DNA of 64,000 nucleotides. Source: Silurus meridionalis (taxonomy: Eukaryota; Chordata; Actinopteri; Siluriformes; Siluridae). Below, in pieces: positions 11,221-22,135 of the stretch (its first letter is position 1; every line of letters begins with the position of its first letter). The position numbers and the translations under genes were made by a program. The notes under the pieces were generated by a model, which was not told where the DNA came from, made no database searches, and saw only the letters and a list, made by a program, of their open reading frames with translations. The stretch is taken from positions 3,354,101-3,418,100 of the forward strand of contig NC_060900.1 in the NCBI RefSeq assembly GCF_014805685.1, written 5' to 3'.

Positions 11221-11795
11221 GGGCTGTCAAAATCAATACGTTAACGCAAATTCATTTTAACGCCACCAATATACAAAATTATAACCTTTAACGCAACACA
11301 CGTTCGTTCACGGCGTCCGTTCTTCAGTCAGATATACAAAAAAATACTCAACTTCCTAAAAACATTTGTTTGCCAAGTCTCAAATCAGCACCAAAAAAAA
11401 AAACAGCGCCATCTACTGTGGTAATGATCAGAGATTATTATATCACATAGACCAAACAAACACCATGGTGCACACATCTGGTGATTAAAACCGTCCGTGC
11501 GGAAACATAGCAAAGGTTTCGTTTGGGCTCCTGATTATTTTACGTCATTTAAAACACCATGATTGAACATTAACAAGAATATTTTGTCTTCATGCTCAGT
11601 TTGGTTTCACTAATAATAAACATACATTTGAATAAAGCGTCATATTTGTTCACACGCATGTTAAGTATTAAAAACGCAAGTATTCATTTAAGGTAAGTTT
11701 AAAACAGATAAGAAATGTGCGATTCGGGTGTGAATAATCAGAGTCGACTCATGACAAGCGGCCGATTAATCGCGATTTGAATCGATTGACAGCCC
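11221..11795. mobile_element. Putative TIR element of about 575 bp
   Basis: The left end GGGGCTGTCAAAATC and the right end GATTGACAGCCC form imperfect inverted termini around GGGCTGTCAA. Next to the right end, TTAATCGCGATTTGAATCGA resembles the inside of a common fish non-autonomous repeat with GGGCTGTCAA ends. There is no coding capacity. No clear target-site duplication is visible, so the borders are tentative. Confidence 0.5.
11406..11421 (-). promoter_or_regulatory. CTCF-like motif (weak)
   Basis: The reverse complement reads CCACAGTAGATGGCGC, which fits the TAGRKGGCRC half of the CTCF core, but the left half is imperfect. It lies inside the putative TIR element. Confidence 0.3.
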
Positions 11796-12415
11796 AAATT
11801 GAAAGTAAAACGACATAATGAGGAAATAATGAGTGTATAGAATATGGATGCGGCTTGCGCTTAGTAATGCTTTCTAATAGACAGCCATTAGAGTTAATTA
11901 ACAGATGTTTGGTTAACTGCTAGAAGAGAGAGCATATTTTATTCCATTTCAAACATAACAGATGCCATGACGAGTTGTTATCCAATGCAAAAAGCTCTAC
12001 TGAGTTTCAGCTTGTTATTTCAGGCTGGAGGTCCTGCTGGAGCGATGACATCCAGAGGTTTGTTTTTTGTCGAGCGTTTGAAAGTTTTTTTTTGCATAAT
12101 TTGCATGTGTGTCAGTTCATTTTTTCATTTTTTTAATGTAGTATTAATAATTATATTAAAGCTCTACAGAAAGTGTTTATTTTACTATTTCATTTATCGA
12201 CTCGTAAATTAGAGGGTTAAACTCCGCCCACTTTACGATCACATCACCTTGCAGTATGAAATGTAATTGCGTGTGTCGATCATTGAACAACATACAAACT
12301 GTGCAAACAAGAAAAAAACAAATCGATATTTCGCCCACACAATTCTCTTTGGTACACTTTTTCAAGTTTCTGATTTTTTTTTTTTTTTAAAGGAACACTG
12401 CAGTATGTAGTTCCA
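11796..12415. other. No gene seen
   Basis: AT-rich sequence with T runs. Short frames near 11967 and 12177 have no recognisable domain. Confidence 0.35.
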
Positions 12416-12880
12416 AGCTTCTTGCAGAACTAACCACACCACTTCTGTGGGTTTCTACTTGTTCATGTTGCTCCTGTCTCTTCTTGTAATCCCACACTGA
12501 CTCTACGATCTTGAGCTCAGGCTCTGTGGAGGCCATACCGTGTGCATCTTGTTCTTTTTGCTGAAGTTTGACGGTTCGGATCGATCAGACGCCTCCCTAA
12601 TGGTACAGAATATGGATATATATTGGTCTATATTTCCCAGTCCCAGTTCATTTTGACCAATTTCTCCACGAACCTCCACCAGACTTGTTGTTCTGCAGCC
12701 CAGTCCTTGTGCTGTGCTCATTGGTCTATGCGCCCTTTACTCTTGGACAGCACATCTGGAAACACCTGCCTGCCTTGAAATTTCTGCCAGTCAGAGACCT
12801 TGCTGATGCAATAAAAGAGTCTTGTTGCTGTGCTCGGTCTTGCCACGGTGTCAGGTTTTCAGATTAAACTGTCTCTCAGC
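12416..12880 (-). pseudogene. Tc1-like transposon remnant, internally deleted
   Basis: Read on the minus strand, it starts near 12850 with an altered form of the start region (ACCGTGGCAAGACCGAGCAC where ATG is expected). It then runs through GCAGAAATTTCAAGGCAGGC and TGCTGTCCAAGAG. It then jumps to catalytic-region words that in plus orientation read GAACCTCCACCAGACTTGTT, CAGACGCCTCCCTAATGGTA and GAGCTCAGGCTCTGTGGAGG. The middle of the transposase is missing, and stops and frameshifts occur. It is a different Tc1 group from those at 2690 and 56178. Confidence 0.7.
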
Positions 12881-13685
12881 ATGTTAGTAGAGCATGAGCT
12901 ATTACTTAACTAGGTTTCTTCCTCCTACGCAGCTTTTTGTCTTTCAGCTACTGATTGTGTTTCAATCGATTTATCATGTAGTTTGACCGGTAGCACCTGG
13001 TAGCGTGTTTAGTCACGTACTGAACTGTGTTTACAGATTACTGACTGGAGAATTAGGCTTTTTTTTTTTTTATACACACTTGATGGGTTGTTGATCAATA
13101 AATGATCTTATTATTTTTATAATTTAAATTTCCGCTTCTGAATGATGTCATCACGTGTCCGAAGTTGCTCGACGTCTGTGTGATGTCGATGTGCATGTCT
13201 TTAGTCAGTCATGGCTGCAATGTCGAAAGTGACATTTATTATAATATGTCTGTAGTTTGTACTAGTAATCTTTGGGGGCGCACCATCAATCGGCTCCTGG
13301 AACTAACGGCTATCAGCACAAATCCATAAACGATAGTTTTTCCGGCTCCAATTCCACCGTCATTACGAGAGCGGCCTCTAGAGGCGAATCACCGATGCCA
13401 CGTGCCGTTTGTTTTTGCACGCTGCTATATTACTTTTATAATCTCTTATAGAAGAATTATACAATTATATTTATAAATATAATATATTCATATTTATTTC
13501 ATTAAGCACATTTATATGATTCAGTCTGTTTTTTTGGTACTATTTTACATTGTTTTGTTTTTGTTTTTTTGAATATCTGAAACTAAAAAAACTGTCAGTT
13601 GATTGATTTAATAAATCAGTTGATTAATTAAAATCCACTATTGGTCGACCTCATTTAAATATGTTGTGCTGTGGTATGCTGAGGA
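12881..13685. other. No gene; possible old hAT-like debris
   Basis: TTGATTGATTTAATAAATCA and ATTGGTCGACCTC near 13597-13652 look like the right end of a fish hAT-type repeat whose left part may begin near 13265. Borders and duplications could not be fixed. Confidence 0.25.
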
Positions 13686-13689
13686 AATC

Positions 13690-13835
13690 TCTCTCTCTCT
13701 CTCTCTCTCTCCTCTCTCCTTCTCTCTCTCTCTCTCTCTCTTTTCTTCCTTTTCTCTCTCTGCTTCTCTCTCTCTGCTTCTCTCTCTCTCTCTATCTCTC
13801 TCTCTCTGCTTCTCTCTCTCTCTCTTTTGCTCTCG
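13690..13835. repeat. (CT)n microsatellite
   Basis: Interrupted CT repeat with TTCTCT and GCTTCTCTCT interruptions. Frames on both strands rich in Ser/Leu or Arg/Glu are artefacts. Confidence 0.95.
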
Positions 13836-14548
13836 CACTCTGTTTGTTGAAGGGCCTTTTTGTTTGTTTAAAGTGCATTACTAGAGTTCAGCAGTAACAA
13901 AATAACTAGAAATGTTTAATTTTCATTGAAATTTTTATGTAATTTTTAAAAGTGGAGAGAAAAAAACGTCTTGGAATGATTTGACTTCTTTAATATTCAG
14001 ATCTCATCAGATTTTACACTTGTATTCCTTTGTGGTGTTTTTTCTTCATTAAATGGAACAAAGCAAAAACCTGAATGAAATCTTCAATCCCATCCAAAGA
14101 GAATACATTTTGTTCAGCTTCGTTTGCGTAAACGGGTGTCATTTTCTATTTATTTATTATTGCGAAAATGGTCAAATGAAGATGAATACGTGAGCGAATA
14201 TCAGCAATCAACTAACAGAGACTGATTAGGAAATCTGTTGATTAAAAACAATGAGAAGGAGAATATTTCATTACAATTGCCATAAAAAACAGAAAAAAAC
14301 AAAAACGCCACAAACAGGAATTTAAGGAGGAAACTGGCAGTGACGTGTGGGTGGACGGGGCATGTGCCACGTCTCTCTCTGTTTTTCTGTCTCTTTTGTG
14401 AGTCACAGTAACTAATCATTCATTGGCTTTTGTGAGTTTGTGAAGGTAGGAGATGAACATTTCTTGTCCCATTGAAACATCTCTTGTGGCTCTTCCCCAA
14501 AATGTTCTTTTTCATGTCATTGAGATGCGGCTTGCATCTAGATTCAGG
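13836..14548. other. No gene seen
   Basis: AT-rich, no repeat family recognised, no supported exon. Confidence 0.35.
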
Positions 14549-14850
14549 GCAAAAGTATCAGGACATCTGCATTTCCAGCCACATGTGGTTCATTCTCCAA
14601 ATGACACACGTTCAGGGATAAATTGGACCGTTGTTACCCCCAGGCTTTTTCATCTCAGAAGAAATCAGTACCTTTTTTTTTTTTTTTTTTTTTTCTTTTT
14701 TACTAACACCCTTGTTGCTGAGTGAACATCTAGTGGAACACCTTCCCAGAAGTGTGGAGGTTCTTATAACAGCAAATGGAGACTACATGTGGAATGGGAT
14801 GTACATAAAGAAGCACTTACCAATCTTCTGGTGAGGTGTCCACAGATTTT
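14549..14850 (+). mobile_element. Tc1-derived MITE with internal deletion
   Basis: The 5' words GGCAAAAGTATCAGGACATC and CAGCCACATGTGGTTCATTC are followed by a T-rich run (14671-14700). Then come the 3' words ACTAACACCCTTGTTGCTGA, CTAGTGGAACACCTTCCCAG and GGTGAGGTGTCCACAGATTT. The central Tc1-derived region is missing. Confidence 0.75.
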
Positions 14851-15209
14851 TATTTTAATAGCGTTCAATTGCACACCTGAAATCCCGATTTGTGCCAAAC
14901 ACTTTACATGGAGGTCTTTGGAAATGTGCGTTTGAGGCTCCGCTCGAGTGTGAGAGTAAAACGAGAGCTGAGAAACCCTGGCACCTCAGATAGATAACTG
15001 GATATTTAAGTGCTTCTTCACATCCCTGGTCTAGAGATACATTATATATTCATTCATTTTCAGTAATTGCTTTATCCTGGTCTGGGTTGCAGACAGGAAC
15101 ACGTCCTGGCACCAGATATTGACATGCCGTATATTCATCTGATACCGTTTCAACAAGGAGAGTGATTTTAACTTCCTGTTTACAACTTCAGGTGTCCATG
15201 CTGATGCTT

Positions 15210-15211
<2 letters not shown>

Positions 15212-15268
<57 letters not shown>

Positions 15269-15365
15269 GAAGAAGAGTGAGAGCACTGACGTGCATCCCA
15301 GCCCCTGAAGCTCTCTGACTCACTCATTAACCTGCTGCTGTGGACGTCATTTCAGGTCTTCAGCC

Positions 15366-15398
<33 letters not shown>

Positions 15399-15403
15399 AC
15401 TTT

Positions 15404-15456
<53 letters not shown>

Positions 15457-15783
15457 TAATTTGCAAAAGCACAATATCACTCTTATTCTGTTCTCCCACT
15501 TCTCTCTCTTTCTCTGTCATTGCTTTTGTGTGCTCTTTCTATTGAACTCTCCTGCACTCTCTCTCTCTCTCTCTCTCTCTATCACACTGTCTGCCTTTCT
15601 GTTGGTCTGTCATCCTGCCTGCCTGTCTGTCTGTCTGTTTCTGTTTGTCTGTCCTTCTGTGTGCCTGTCTGTCTGCCTTACTGTCTGGCTGTTTGTCTGC
15701 ATGTATGCCATTCTGTCTGTCTGTCTTTTTCTCTGTCTGCTTTCCTTTCTGTATGTCTGCCCTTATGTTCCTCTGGCTTTATG

Positions 15784-15830
<47 letters not shown>

Positions 15831-15843
15831 TTTTTCTCTCTCT
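15212..15843. repeat. Cluster of CA, CT and CTGT simple repeats
   Basis: (CA)n at 15212-15267, (CT)n at 15363-15398, (CA)n at 15408-15454, (CT)n at 15558-15582, degenerate CTGT/CTGC at 15588-15780 and (CT)n at 15787-15843. The 159- and 144-codon frames rich in Cys, Leu and Ser are translations of these repeats. Confidence 0.95.
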
Positions 15844-16255
15844 TTTGTCAGGATTAGGGCGATTCTCTCAGCGTTGGCTAATCTTCAGATTTCATTTCGG
15901 TCAATCTCTTTGTACATTTATCTTGAATCTGATCTCATAAGTTGTTTGCCCTGATATTACAAACTGAATTCAGCAGGGATCAGACAGTTCCAGCTAATGA
16001 AGTCTGACTAGGTCTTTTTCAAAGAAGGCTGTGTGTGTGTGTGTGTGTGCGCTCACGCTCAGGTTTCAGGAGATTAGCATTGCAGTCGATATTTCAAATG
16101 TGTGAACAGCGCGCTCGCTCTCTCTCTTTCAGAGCACGGTTCATCGCTCAGTAAATGCGCTGTAGGATCCGTGCTTAGCATTTATCAAACCTGGAATCCT
16201 AGTCATCGGATTATTATCATTATTATTTTTTATAGCTTTTAAACATCCTCTGCAT
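15844..16255. other. No gene seen
   Basis: Single-copy sequence with a (GT)n run at 16031-16049. No exon is supported. Confidence 0.35.
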
Positions 16256-16428
16256 TTAGTCTCCATTTGCTGTTATAATAAGCTCCACACTTCTGGGAAG
16301 ATGTTCCACTAGATATTGTGGAGATTTGTCCTCCTTCAGCCACAAGGGGATTAGTCAAGTCAGGTACTGATGTAGGGCTTGTTTAGGGTGGGATAGTCGG
16401 GTGTCCCAATACTTTTCAACGTTGGAGA
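16256..16428 (-). mobile_element. Tc1-derived MITE with large deletion
   Basis: Reverse-complement words GTCTCCATTTGCTGTTATAA, CTTCTGGGAAGATGTTCCAC and TCAGGTACTGATGTAG occur in order. They end in the terminal GGGTGTCCCAATACTTTT. The middle is missing. Confidence 0.7.
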
Positions 16429-17032
16429 TTTGATCCTCCCAAAAAAAAAAATCGCCCGCAATGAGTTTAATTTAAAAGTAAAAAGCCGCATCATTAAAAA
16501 CGCTTCATTGTGCAACGTTATCGCTATTATGATTTTTAAATTACGCTCTTAGCTTTCATCTATTAGTTAGGGGGGAAAAAAAGCAAAAATGACGAGAAGA
16601 ATGTGGTTTTTTTTTTTTTTTTTTTTGGTAAACTGAATCCTGAGCTGTTATGATGTAATAAAAACAATTTGACAGGTTGAGATTTTTTGGGCAGTTCGTA
16701 GCTCTGACGTCTGCAGCTCATGAAAACGGAGATTGCATTACCCCTGGAGCTGATGTAAGCGAGCAGTGAAACAGTTCCTCAGGCGGTTGTTGAGTTGATT
16801 CCCTCACAGGGCTGGTAATGAAATGGAGCCATTATCCCACATCATCCGCCTCATGTGTTCCTCAGGCCATGAACAATTAGGAGGGACTGATGGATCGGTC
16901 AGGAAGCACGAGGGTTGGATCAGCGTGTGTTCATGAAACCATGAAACACAGTGTTTATTTAAATAGAATAATATATTAACATAAACCCCATTAATCGGGG
17001 GTTTATTTTCTCTCTTGTCAATCACCAATTAT
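16429..17032. other. No gene seen
   Basis: AT-rich sequence with A and T runs. A small hairpin (ATAAACCCC, then GGGGTTTAT) lies at 16981-17006. Confidence 0.35.
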
Positions 17033-17432
17033 ATTATATGGACAAAAGTATTGGGACACTTGATGACTTTAGTCCTATTTGGTTCTTCACCAAACTGTTC
17101 CCCCAAACATGAATGCCATAGGGTGAGGTAGGATTGAATTTTACCTTCACGTGAGTCCCAAAACGTGTTCATGATGATGCCCACATGCACAACGCCGGTT
17201 TCATGAAGATACGCTTTACATGGAAGATCTCCTGTTCTAGAGCTCCAACCCAGCTTTACCTTTGAGATGACTTGTAATGCTGACAAAATCTGGTGGAACA
17301 TCTTCCCAGAAGAGTGGAGGTTCTTATACCAGCAAGCGGAGATTACATGTGGTATGGGATGTTCAAATAATGACATAAGAAGCTTATGGTCAGATGTCCA
17401 CCCACATTTTGTCCATATATTGTGTTTAGAGA
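17033..17432 (+). mobile_element. Tc1-derived MITE, near full length
   Basis: The 5' end TATATGGACAAAAGTATTGG and the 3' end ATTTTGTCCATATATTGTG form the imperfect terminal repeats. Inside are TTTCATGAAGATACGCTTTA, GAAGATCTCCTGTTCTAGAG and GTGGAACATCTTCCCAGAAG. The interior corresponds to the C-terminal part of a Tc1 transposase with no usable frame. Confidence 0.8.
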
Positions 17433-18814
17433 TCCACTGAATTAATATATATTTGGGTCTATAAAAGAACAGTGAAGGAATGAATTGGATTTGCAGCACA
17501 GAAAAGGAAACGAGGAATAAGTTAATCGGTTACAGTTAATCAAATCGGTTACGATACTTTTGATCTGGTTATGGTTACACACATAAAGGAGCGAAACATC
17601 CTCGAACTGAACTTCATGAGACGGAACAACATGCCTGTGTTGTTTTTGTTGTGTTTGACACTGGAGACACCTTCCATGGAAGTTATAGGAACAAACGTCT
17701 CCTTACAGAAATGATTAAATTTTCTGAACTGCTTAGACCAGGTACATTTGATATACAAGTTCCTGCAGGGGTGCTGTTACTATAGCAACATGCGCCGGCG
17801 TTTCTGAAAACCAAACCAATCAGGTTTGAACATTTGGAGAGCGCTTGGCAAATCGAAGGTCCTCGAACGTACTGTTGTCCACTTACAAGCGGACGAATCG
17901 ATGTATTGGGTTTTGGAATAGAAACGCCACTGGGTTTTTTCTTCAGCTTTTATCCAGAATGAAGTAAGAATGAGAGAGAGAGAGAGAGAGAGAGGGTCCT
18001 TGTTGAGAGTACTGACTAAACGTAAGGACGGTTTGACTAGAAAGACTAGAAAGATTTTCGGCCTTCGCCAGCCGAACCCTTTATTTTGTCAGTTTAACGT
18101 TTTTTAATTTTTATTACAAAACCCGTGTCCTCCAGTCCTGTCCCACGCCTCGTCACGGCGTCGTCACGTGTCTGTTTAATTACAGAATCGTTCTTCTAAT
18201 CTGTTTCAGAGCATCATTCAGCTTCAGGCGCATCGTTTGTTTTTCGCTGTTTCCGCCCCCCTTCTGGCCCCGTCGCCTTTTTGTTTCAATTCTGGGGGGA
18301 AAAAATGCACCGTGCTCTCATATTATCTGGATGTGCGTGCATAATTAGATTGTGTTTCTTTATGAGAATCATTAGTGTGATAGGTGCGGGGTTGTTATGG
18401 CTTTATTTTATGCCCCGTGATCTCGGGAGAGAGTCGACGCTAATGCAGAAGAAATGAGACGATCACTCAAGCCCGGGCTCGGCCCTCACTGCCGAACAAA
18501 CTCCAAGCGGTGGGTTTCTTTTTTTTTTCCTCCTCAAATGAAAATGGAATAAACAAACAAATGAAACGATAATCAAGGAGATTTACAGGTGAGCGGAAAA
18601 AGGGAAACGTCTCGTTTGTTTAAAACCAATTGTCCTTCTGATTACATGAAAACATGGATATTACGTTTGAAGCTTCAGGATAGTCTGTGTTTTTGTGTAC
18701 CGTACAGTAAATCAGCACCGATGATTAGATTTGGTTTGGTATTTCGACGTATTTCCTGTGGAAACATCAAATAACTCACCACACCCAAAGCAGTAGCCTA
18801 GAAAATTAGCGAAA
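17433..18814. other. No gene seen
   Basis: The stretch contains a (GA)n run at 17968-17992 and a GC-richer single-copy part at about 18060-18500. No exon or domain is recognised. Confidence 0.35.
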
Positions 18815-19105
18815 TACCGTATTGACAAAAGTTTGTGGACACCTTGCCATAAGCGTTTAAACACGTTTGGTCTCCTTTTGATGTTATGATAAGCTCCACT
18901 CTTCTGGGAAGATGTTCCACTAGATTTTGTGGAGATTTGTGCTTCTTTAGGCTGTTAGTAAAGTCAGGGACTGATGTAGGTGAGGTGAGGAGGCCTGAGG
19001 TGACGTCAGCGTTCACATTCATTCATTCATGTTCAATAGGGTTGAGCGTCAGAGGTCTATAACACAGGAGATCTTCCACTCCAACACTCCAAGTGTAAAG
19101 CAGAT
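18815..19105 (-). mobile_element. Tc1-derived MITE, 3' half
   Basis: Reverse-complement words run from TTGACAAAAGTTTGTGGACA through CTTCTGGGAAGATGTTCCAC, CTGATGTAGGTGAGGTGAGG and AATAGGGTTGAGCGTCAGAG to GGAGATCTTCCACTCCAACA. The sequence breaks off exactly where the family would continue, and the missing 5' half appears at 20048-20242. Confidence 0.75.
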
Positions 19106-19330
19106 CAGAATTCCGATTCAGAATCATCTTTGTTGCCAAGTATCATGGGTTGCATGGACAAGGAATTTGTCGTGGTGTGGCTTGTGCTTTAAAAATATGA
19201 AAAACTATATTAAAAAAACAATGCAATATAAATAATGCAATAATAAAGATATACATCGACAATACAGTTTGTGCAGTGGATGTAAAGTACAGTAGTGTAG
19301 TGCAATTCATGTTTAATAAAGTGAGGCAGT
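19106..19330 (+). mobile_element. Retroelement-like fragment (AGAATCATCTTTGTTGCCAAG family)
   Basis: It starts ATTCAGAATCATCTTTGTTG and continues GGACAAGGAATTTGTCGTGG, a word pattern common in fish genomes as part of an interspersed retroelement tail. It sits inside the break of the MITE. The exact family was not identified. Confidence 0.45.
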
Positions 19331-19445
19331 GAAATGATTATTTTGTATATTTTTATTTTTGTTTTGTTTTGTCACCAAGACAAGTTTGAAGTGCAAACAT
19401 ATTTGGCAGTAAAGTTCATTCCCCCCGAATAAGTCTACAGTACAG

Positions 19446-20005
19446 GGTTTTAAATTTTTGTTGAATTGTGTTAATGTAACACAATATAGTAATATAGTAG
19501 TCTTTGTTGAATTGTTAATGGAACACAGTACAGTAATATATAATACTTGTTGTTAAATTGTGTTAATGTAACACAATATAATATAGTAGTATTTGTTGAA
19601 TTGTGTAAATGTAACACAATACAGCAATATAGTCGTTCTTGTTGAATTGTGTAAATATAACACAATTCAGTAATATAGCCGTTCTTGTTGAATTGTGTAA
19701 ATATAACACAATTCAGTAATATAGTCGTTCTTGTTGAATTGTGTAAATGTAACACAATTGAGTAATATAGTCATTCTTGTTGAATTGTGTAAATGTAACA
19801 CAATACAGTAATATAGTCGTTCTTGTTGAATTGTGTAAATGTAACACAATTCAGTAATATAGTCGTTCTTGTTGAATTGTGTAAATGTAACACAATACAG
19901 TAATATAGTCGTATTTGTTGAATTGTGTAAATGTAACACAATACAGTAATATAAAAGCATTTGTTGAATTGTGTAAATGTAACACAGTTGTATAGTAGTC
20001 CTTAT
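19446..20005. repeat. Minisatellite, 46-bp unit with hairpin
   Basis: GTTGAATTGTG recurs every 46 bp (for example 19460, 19506, 19552, 19641), about 12 copies. Each later unit holds TGAATTGTG and CACAATTCA, perfect reverse complements separated by about nine bases. Minus-strand frames with Thr, Leu and His repeats are artefacts. There are no unique spacers, so it is not CRISPR-like. Confidence 0.9.
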
Positions 20006-20047
20006 TAAATTGTATTAATTTACCACCTCATATCACACACATCTTCA

Positions 20048-20242
20048 TGATCACGTTTGTGGAGCTGCTATGGGCACAAGAACATTGTCATGCTGGAACA
20101 GGTTCTGGTCTCCTAGTCCAAGTGAAAGGAAAAGTTCCTGCCACCACATCCAGAGATGTTCTAAACAATCTAAAACCTTATGGTAACAGTTTGGGGAAGA
20201 ACCTCATATGGCTGGGAAAATCAGGTGTCCGTATAGTGAATG
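20048..20242 (-). mobile_element. Tc1-derived MITE, 5' half
   Basis: It reads GGAGCTGCTATGGGCACAAG, CATTGTCATGCTGGAACAGG, GGTCTCCTAGTCCAAGTGAA and ends AATCAGGTGTCCGTATAGTG. This is the reverse complement of the family's 5' half and has the same orientation as 18815-19105. Confidence 0.75.
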
Positions 20243-21014
20243 TAGAACAGCAGCGAGTTTATTACATTCGGGCGACTTTTTTAATGAGGATCAAATCCGA
20301 GACGTAGAGGTGCCATGCTCTTTTGGAACGTCGAGCCGAGGTTGACCACCTATGGCGCAGAGGGGAAACACTTCATGATGGAGAGAATATGAATTTCACT
20401 GATAAAGAAGTCCTGGTAGGGTATAAAGATTTTGAAACAAGCAGTGTTTAAAGAAGGGAAAGGTGTTTGAAGAATCTAAACACAGATGCTACTAATGAGC
20501 TGCTACTGCAGAACAGGACCCACAACCGAGATCCACATGCTGGAAAGCTTATAATTGGACGGACACAAGACCAGTAAAGGATGAGTCGTCAAAGTGGTAA
20601 TCAAAAACTGTCGCAATAAAAAAATTCGAGAAGATCTCTAATATATGTGTTTGTCATTCTGTGTCTATCATCAAGTTCTTAATCATTTAATATTTTAGGG
20701 ATCAGGCAATAATTTCAAAGCTGCTTTCATTCATTAGAATTCTAGCAGTACACTGCAGTACTTAATCTTTATATTCAATTAAATTCAGAACAGGTTTATT
20801 TACGCCGCAGAACACTTTCGACAGCTCGTTTTAAAGCAGACACTCGAGATAAACAGACAGAGGGAGGGAGAGCGGAGCTGAAGGCGTTAAGGATGGTATA
20901 ATACCCAGAGGTGTTCAGTCTTAACAAAAAAAAATGGCTTCAATTCACCAAGCGATTACTGGATGAGAGAAAGCCTTTTGTTAGCATTTACATCGTCCTG
21001 TGTCCTTCCAGTAT
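20243..21014. other. No gene seen
   Basis: No exon or repeat family is recognised with confidence. Confidence 0.3.
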
Positions 21015-22135
21015 TTATTTCTGCAGATTTGTTAGTTTCAGTCCCTTTGGTGTATTAATCCCAGTCTTTAGTTATTAGACTCTGTAAATCCCAGTATCAG
21101 TTGTGTATTATTCCAAGTCTTCATTTCTTAGGTTCTGTTGGTCCCCGTCCCAATGCTGTATTAGTCCCAGTCTTACATTTTAATGTTTTGTTACTCTTAA
21201 TAATGCATTATTCCTAGTCTTAAATTATTAAGCTTCATTAGTCCTAGTCCCAATGGTGTATTAATCCCAGTCTTTAGTTATTATACTCTGCTAGTCTCAG
21301 TCTCAATGTTGTATTAGTCCTAGTCTTCATTTATTAGACTCTATCTAGACTCTAGTAATAGTCGCAATAGTTTATACAGTATGTCTTAAGCTTAAGCTCT
21401 GTTAGTCTTAGTCCCAATAGTGTATTAGTCCCAGTTTTTAGTTCTTTCACTTCGTTAGTCTCAGTCCCAATAGTGTATTGGTCCCAGTTTTAGTTCTTAG
21501 ACTCTGGCTCTGTTAGTCTCTTTCCCAATGCAATATTAGTCCTAGTCTTTAGTTGTTTGACTCTTAGTCTCAGTCCCAATGGTGTATTAGTTCCAGTTTT
21601 TAGTTTTTAGACTCTGTTTGTCCCAATAGTGTATTAGTTCCAATCTTTATTTCTTAAAATCTGTTAATCCCCATACTTAATTATTTCTACTCTGAAATTA
21701 TTGTGCTCGATTAGTCCTAATCCCAATGGTGTATATCCCCCAGTATTAAGTTTTTAGACTATGTTAATCTCAGTCCTAATGGTGTATTTGTCCCAGTCTT
21801 TGAATTTTTGGCTTCGTTAGTTCCAATCTTTCATCTTTAGCCCTGTTACATCTCGAGTTTAGTTCTTAGGTTTTGTTAGTTTTTTTGGTCCAAGTTCTTT
21901 GATCTTAAGACTTAATTCCATGGTTTTTGTTTTGTTTTAGTCATATTCTTTTAGCTGCTTCTACCAGTCTTTAGTTCTTAGGCTCTATTTGCCACACTTC
22001 TTGATCATGTGGCTTTGTTAGTCCCAAACTTCAAGCTTTAGCCTTCAGGGTCTTGACTTTTTTAGTCTCAATCTTCAACCAGTTCAGTCTTGGGCTTTCT
22101 TGGTCTCACAGTGTTTTTTTAGTTAGTCCCAGAGT
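21015..22135. repeat. Highly degenerate tandem repeat, about 60-70 bp period
   Basis: Words such as GTGTATTAGTCCCAGTCTTT, AGTTATTAGACTCTG and TGTTAGTCTCAGTCCCAAT recur some 15-18 times at irregular 55-75 bp spacing. Substitutions and indels are many, and decay increases to the right. This looks like an old minisatellite no longer being homogenised. Confidence 0.75.

Noticed and set aside
15461..15954. Frames of 144-159 codons rich in Cys, Leu and Ser
   Set aside because: Translations of CT and CTGT simple repeats.
16981..17006. Perfect 9-bp stem hairpin
   Set aside because: Single short hairpin in AT-rich DNA with no other signal; expected by chance.
19446..20005. CRISPR-like array (46-bp repeats with hairpins)
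   Set aside because: The whole unit is repeated without unique spacers, and the genome is vertebrate.
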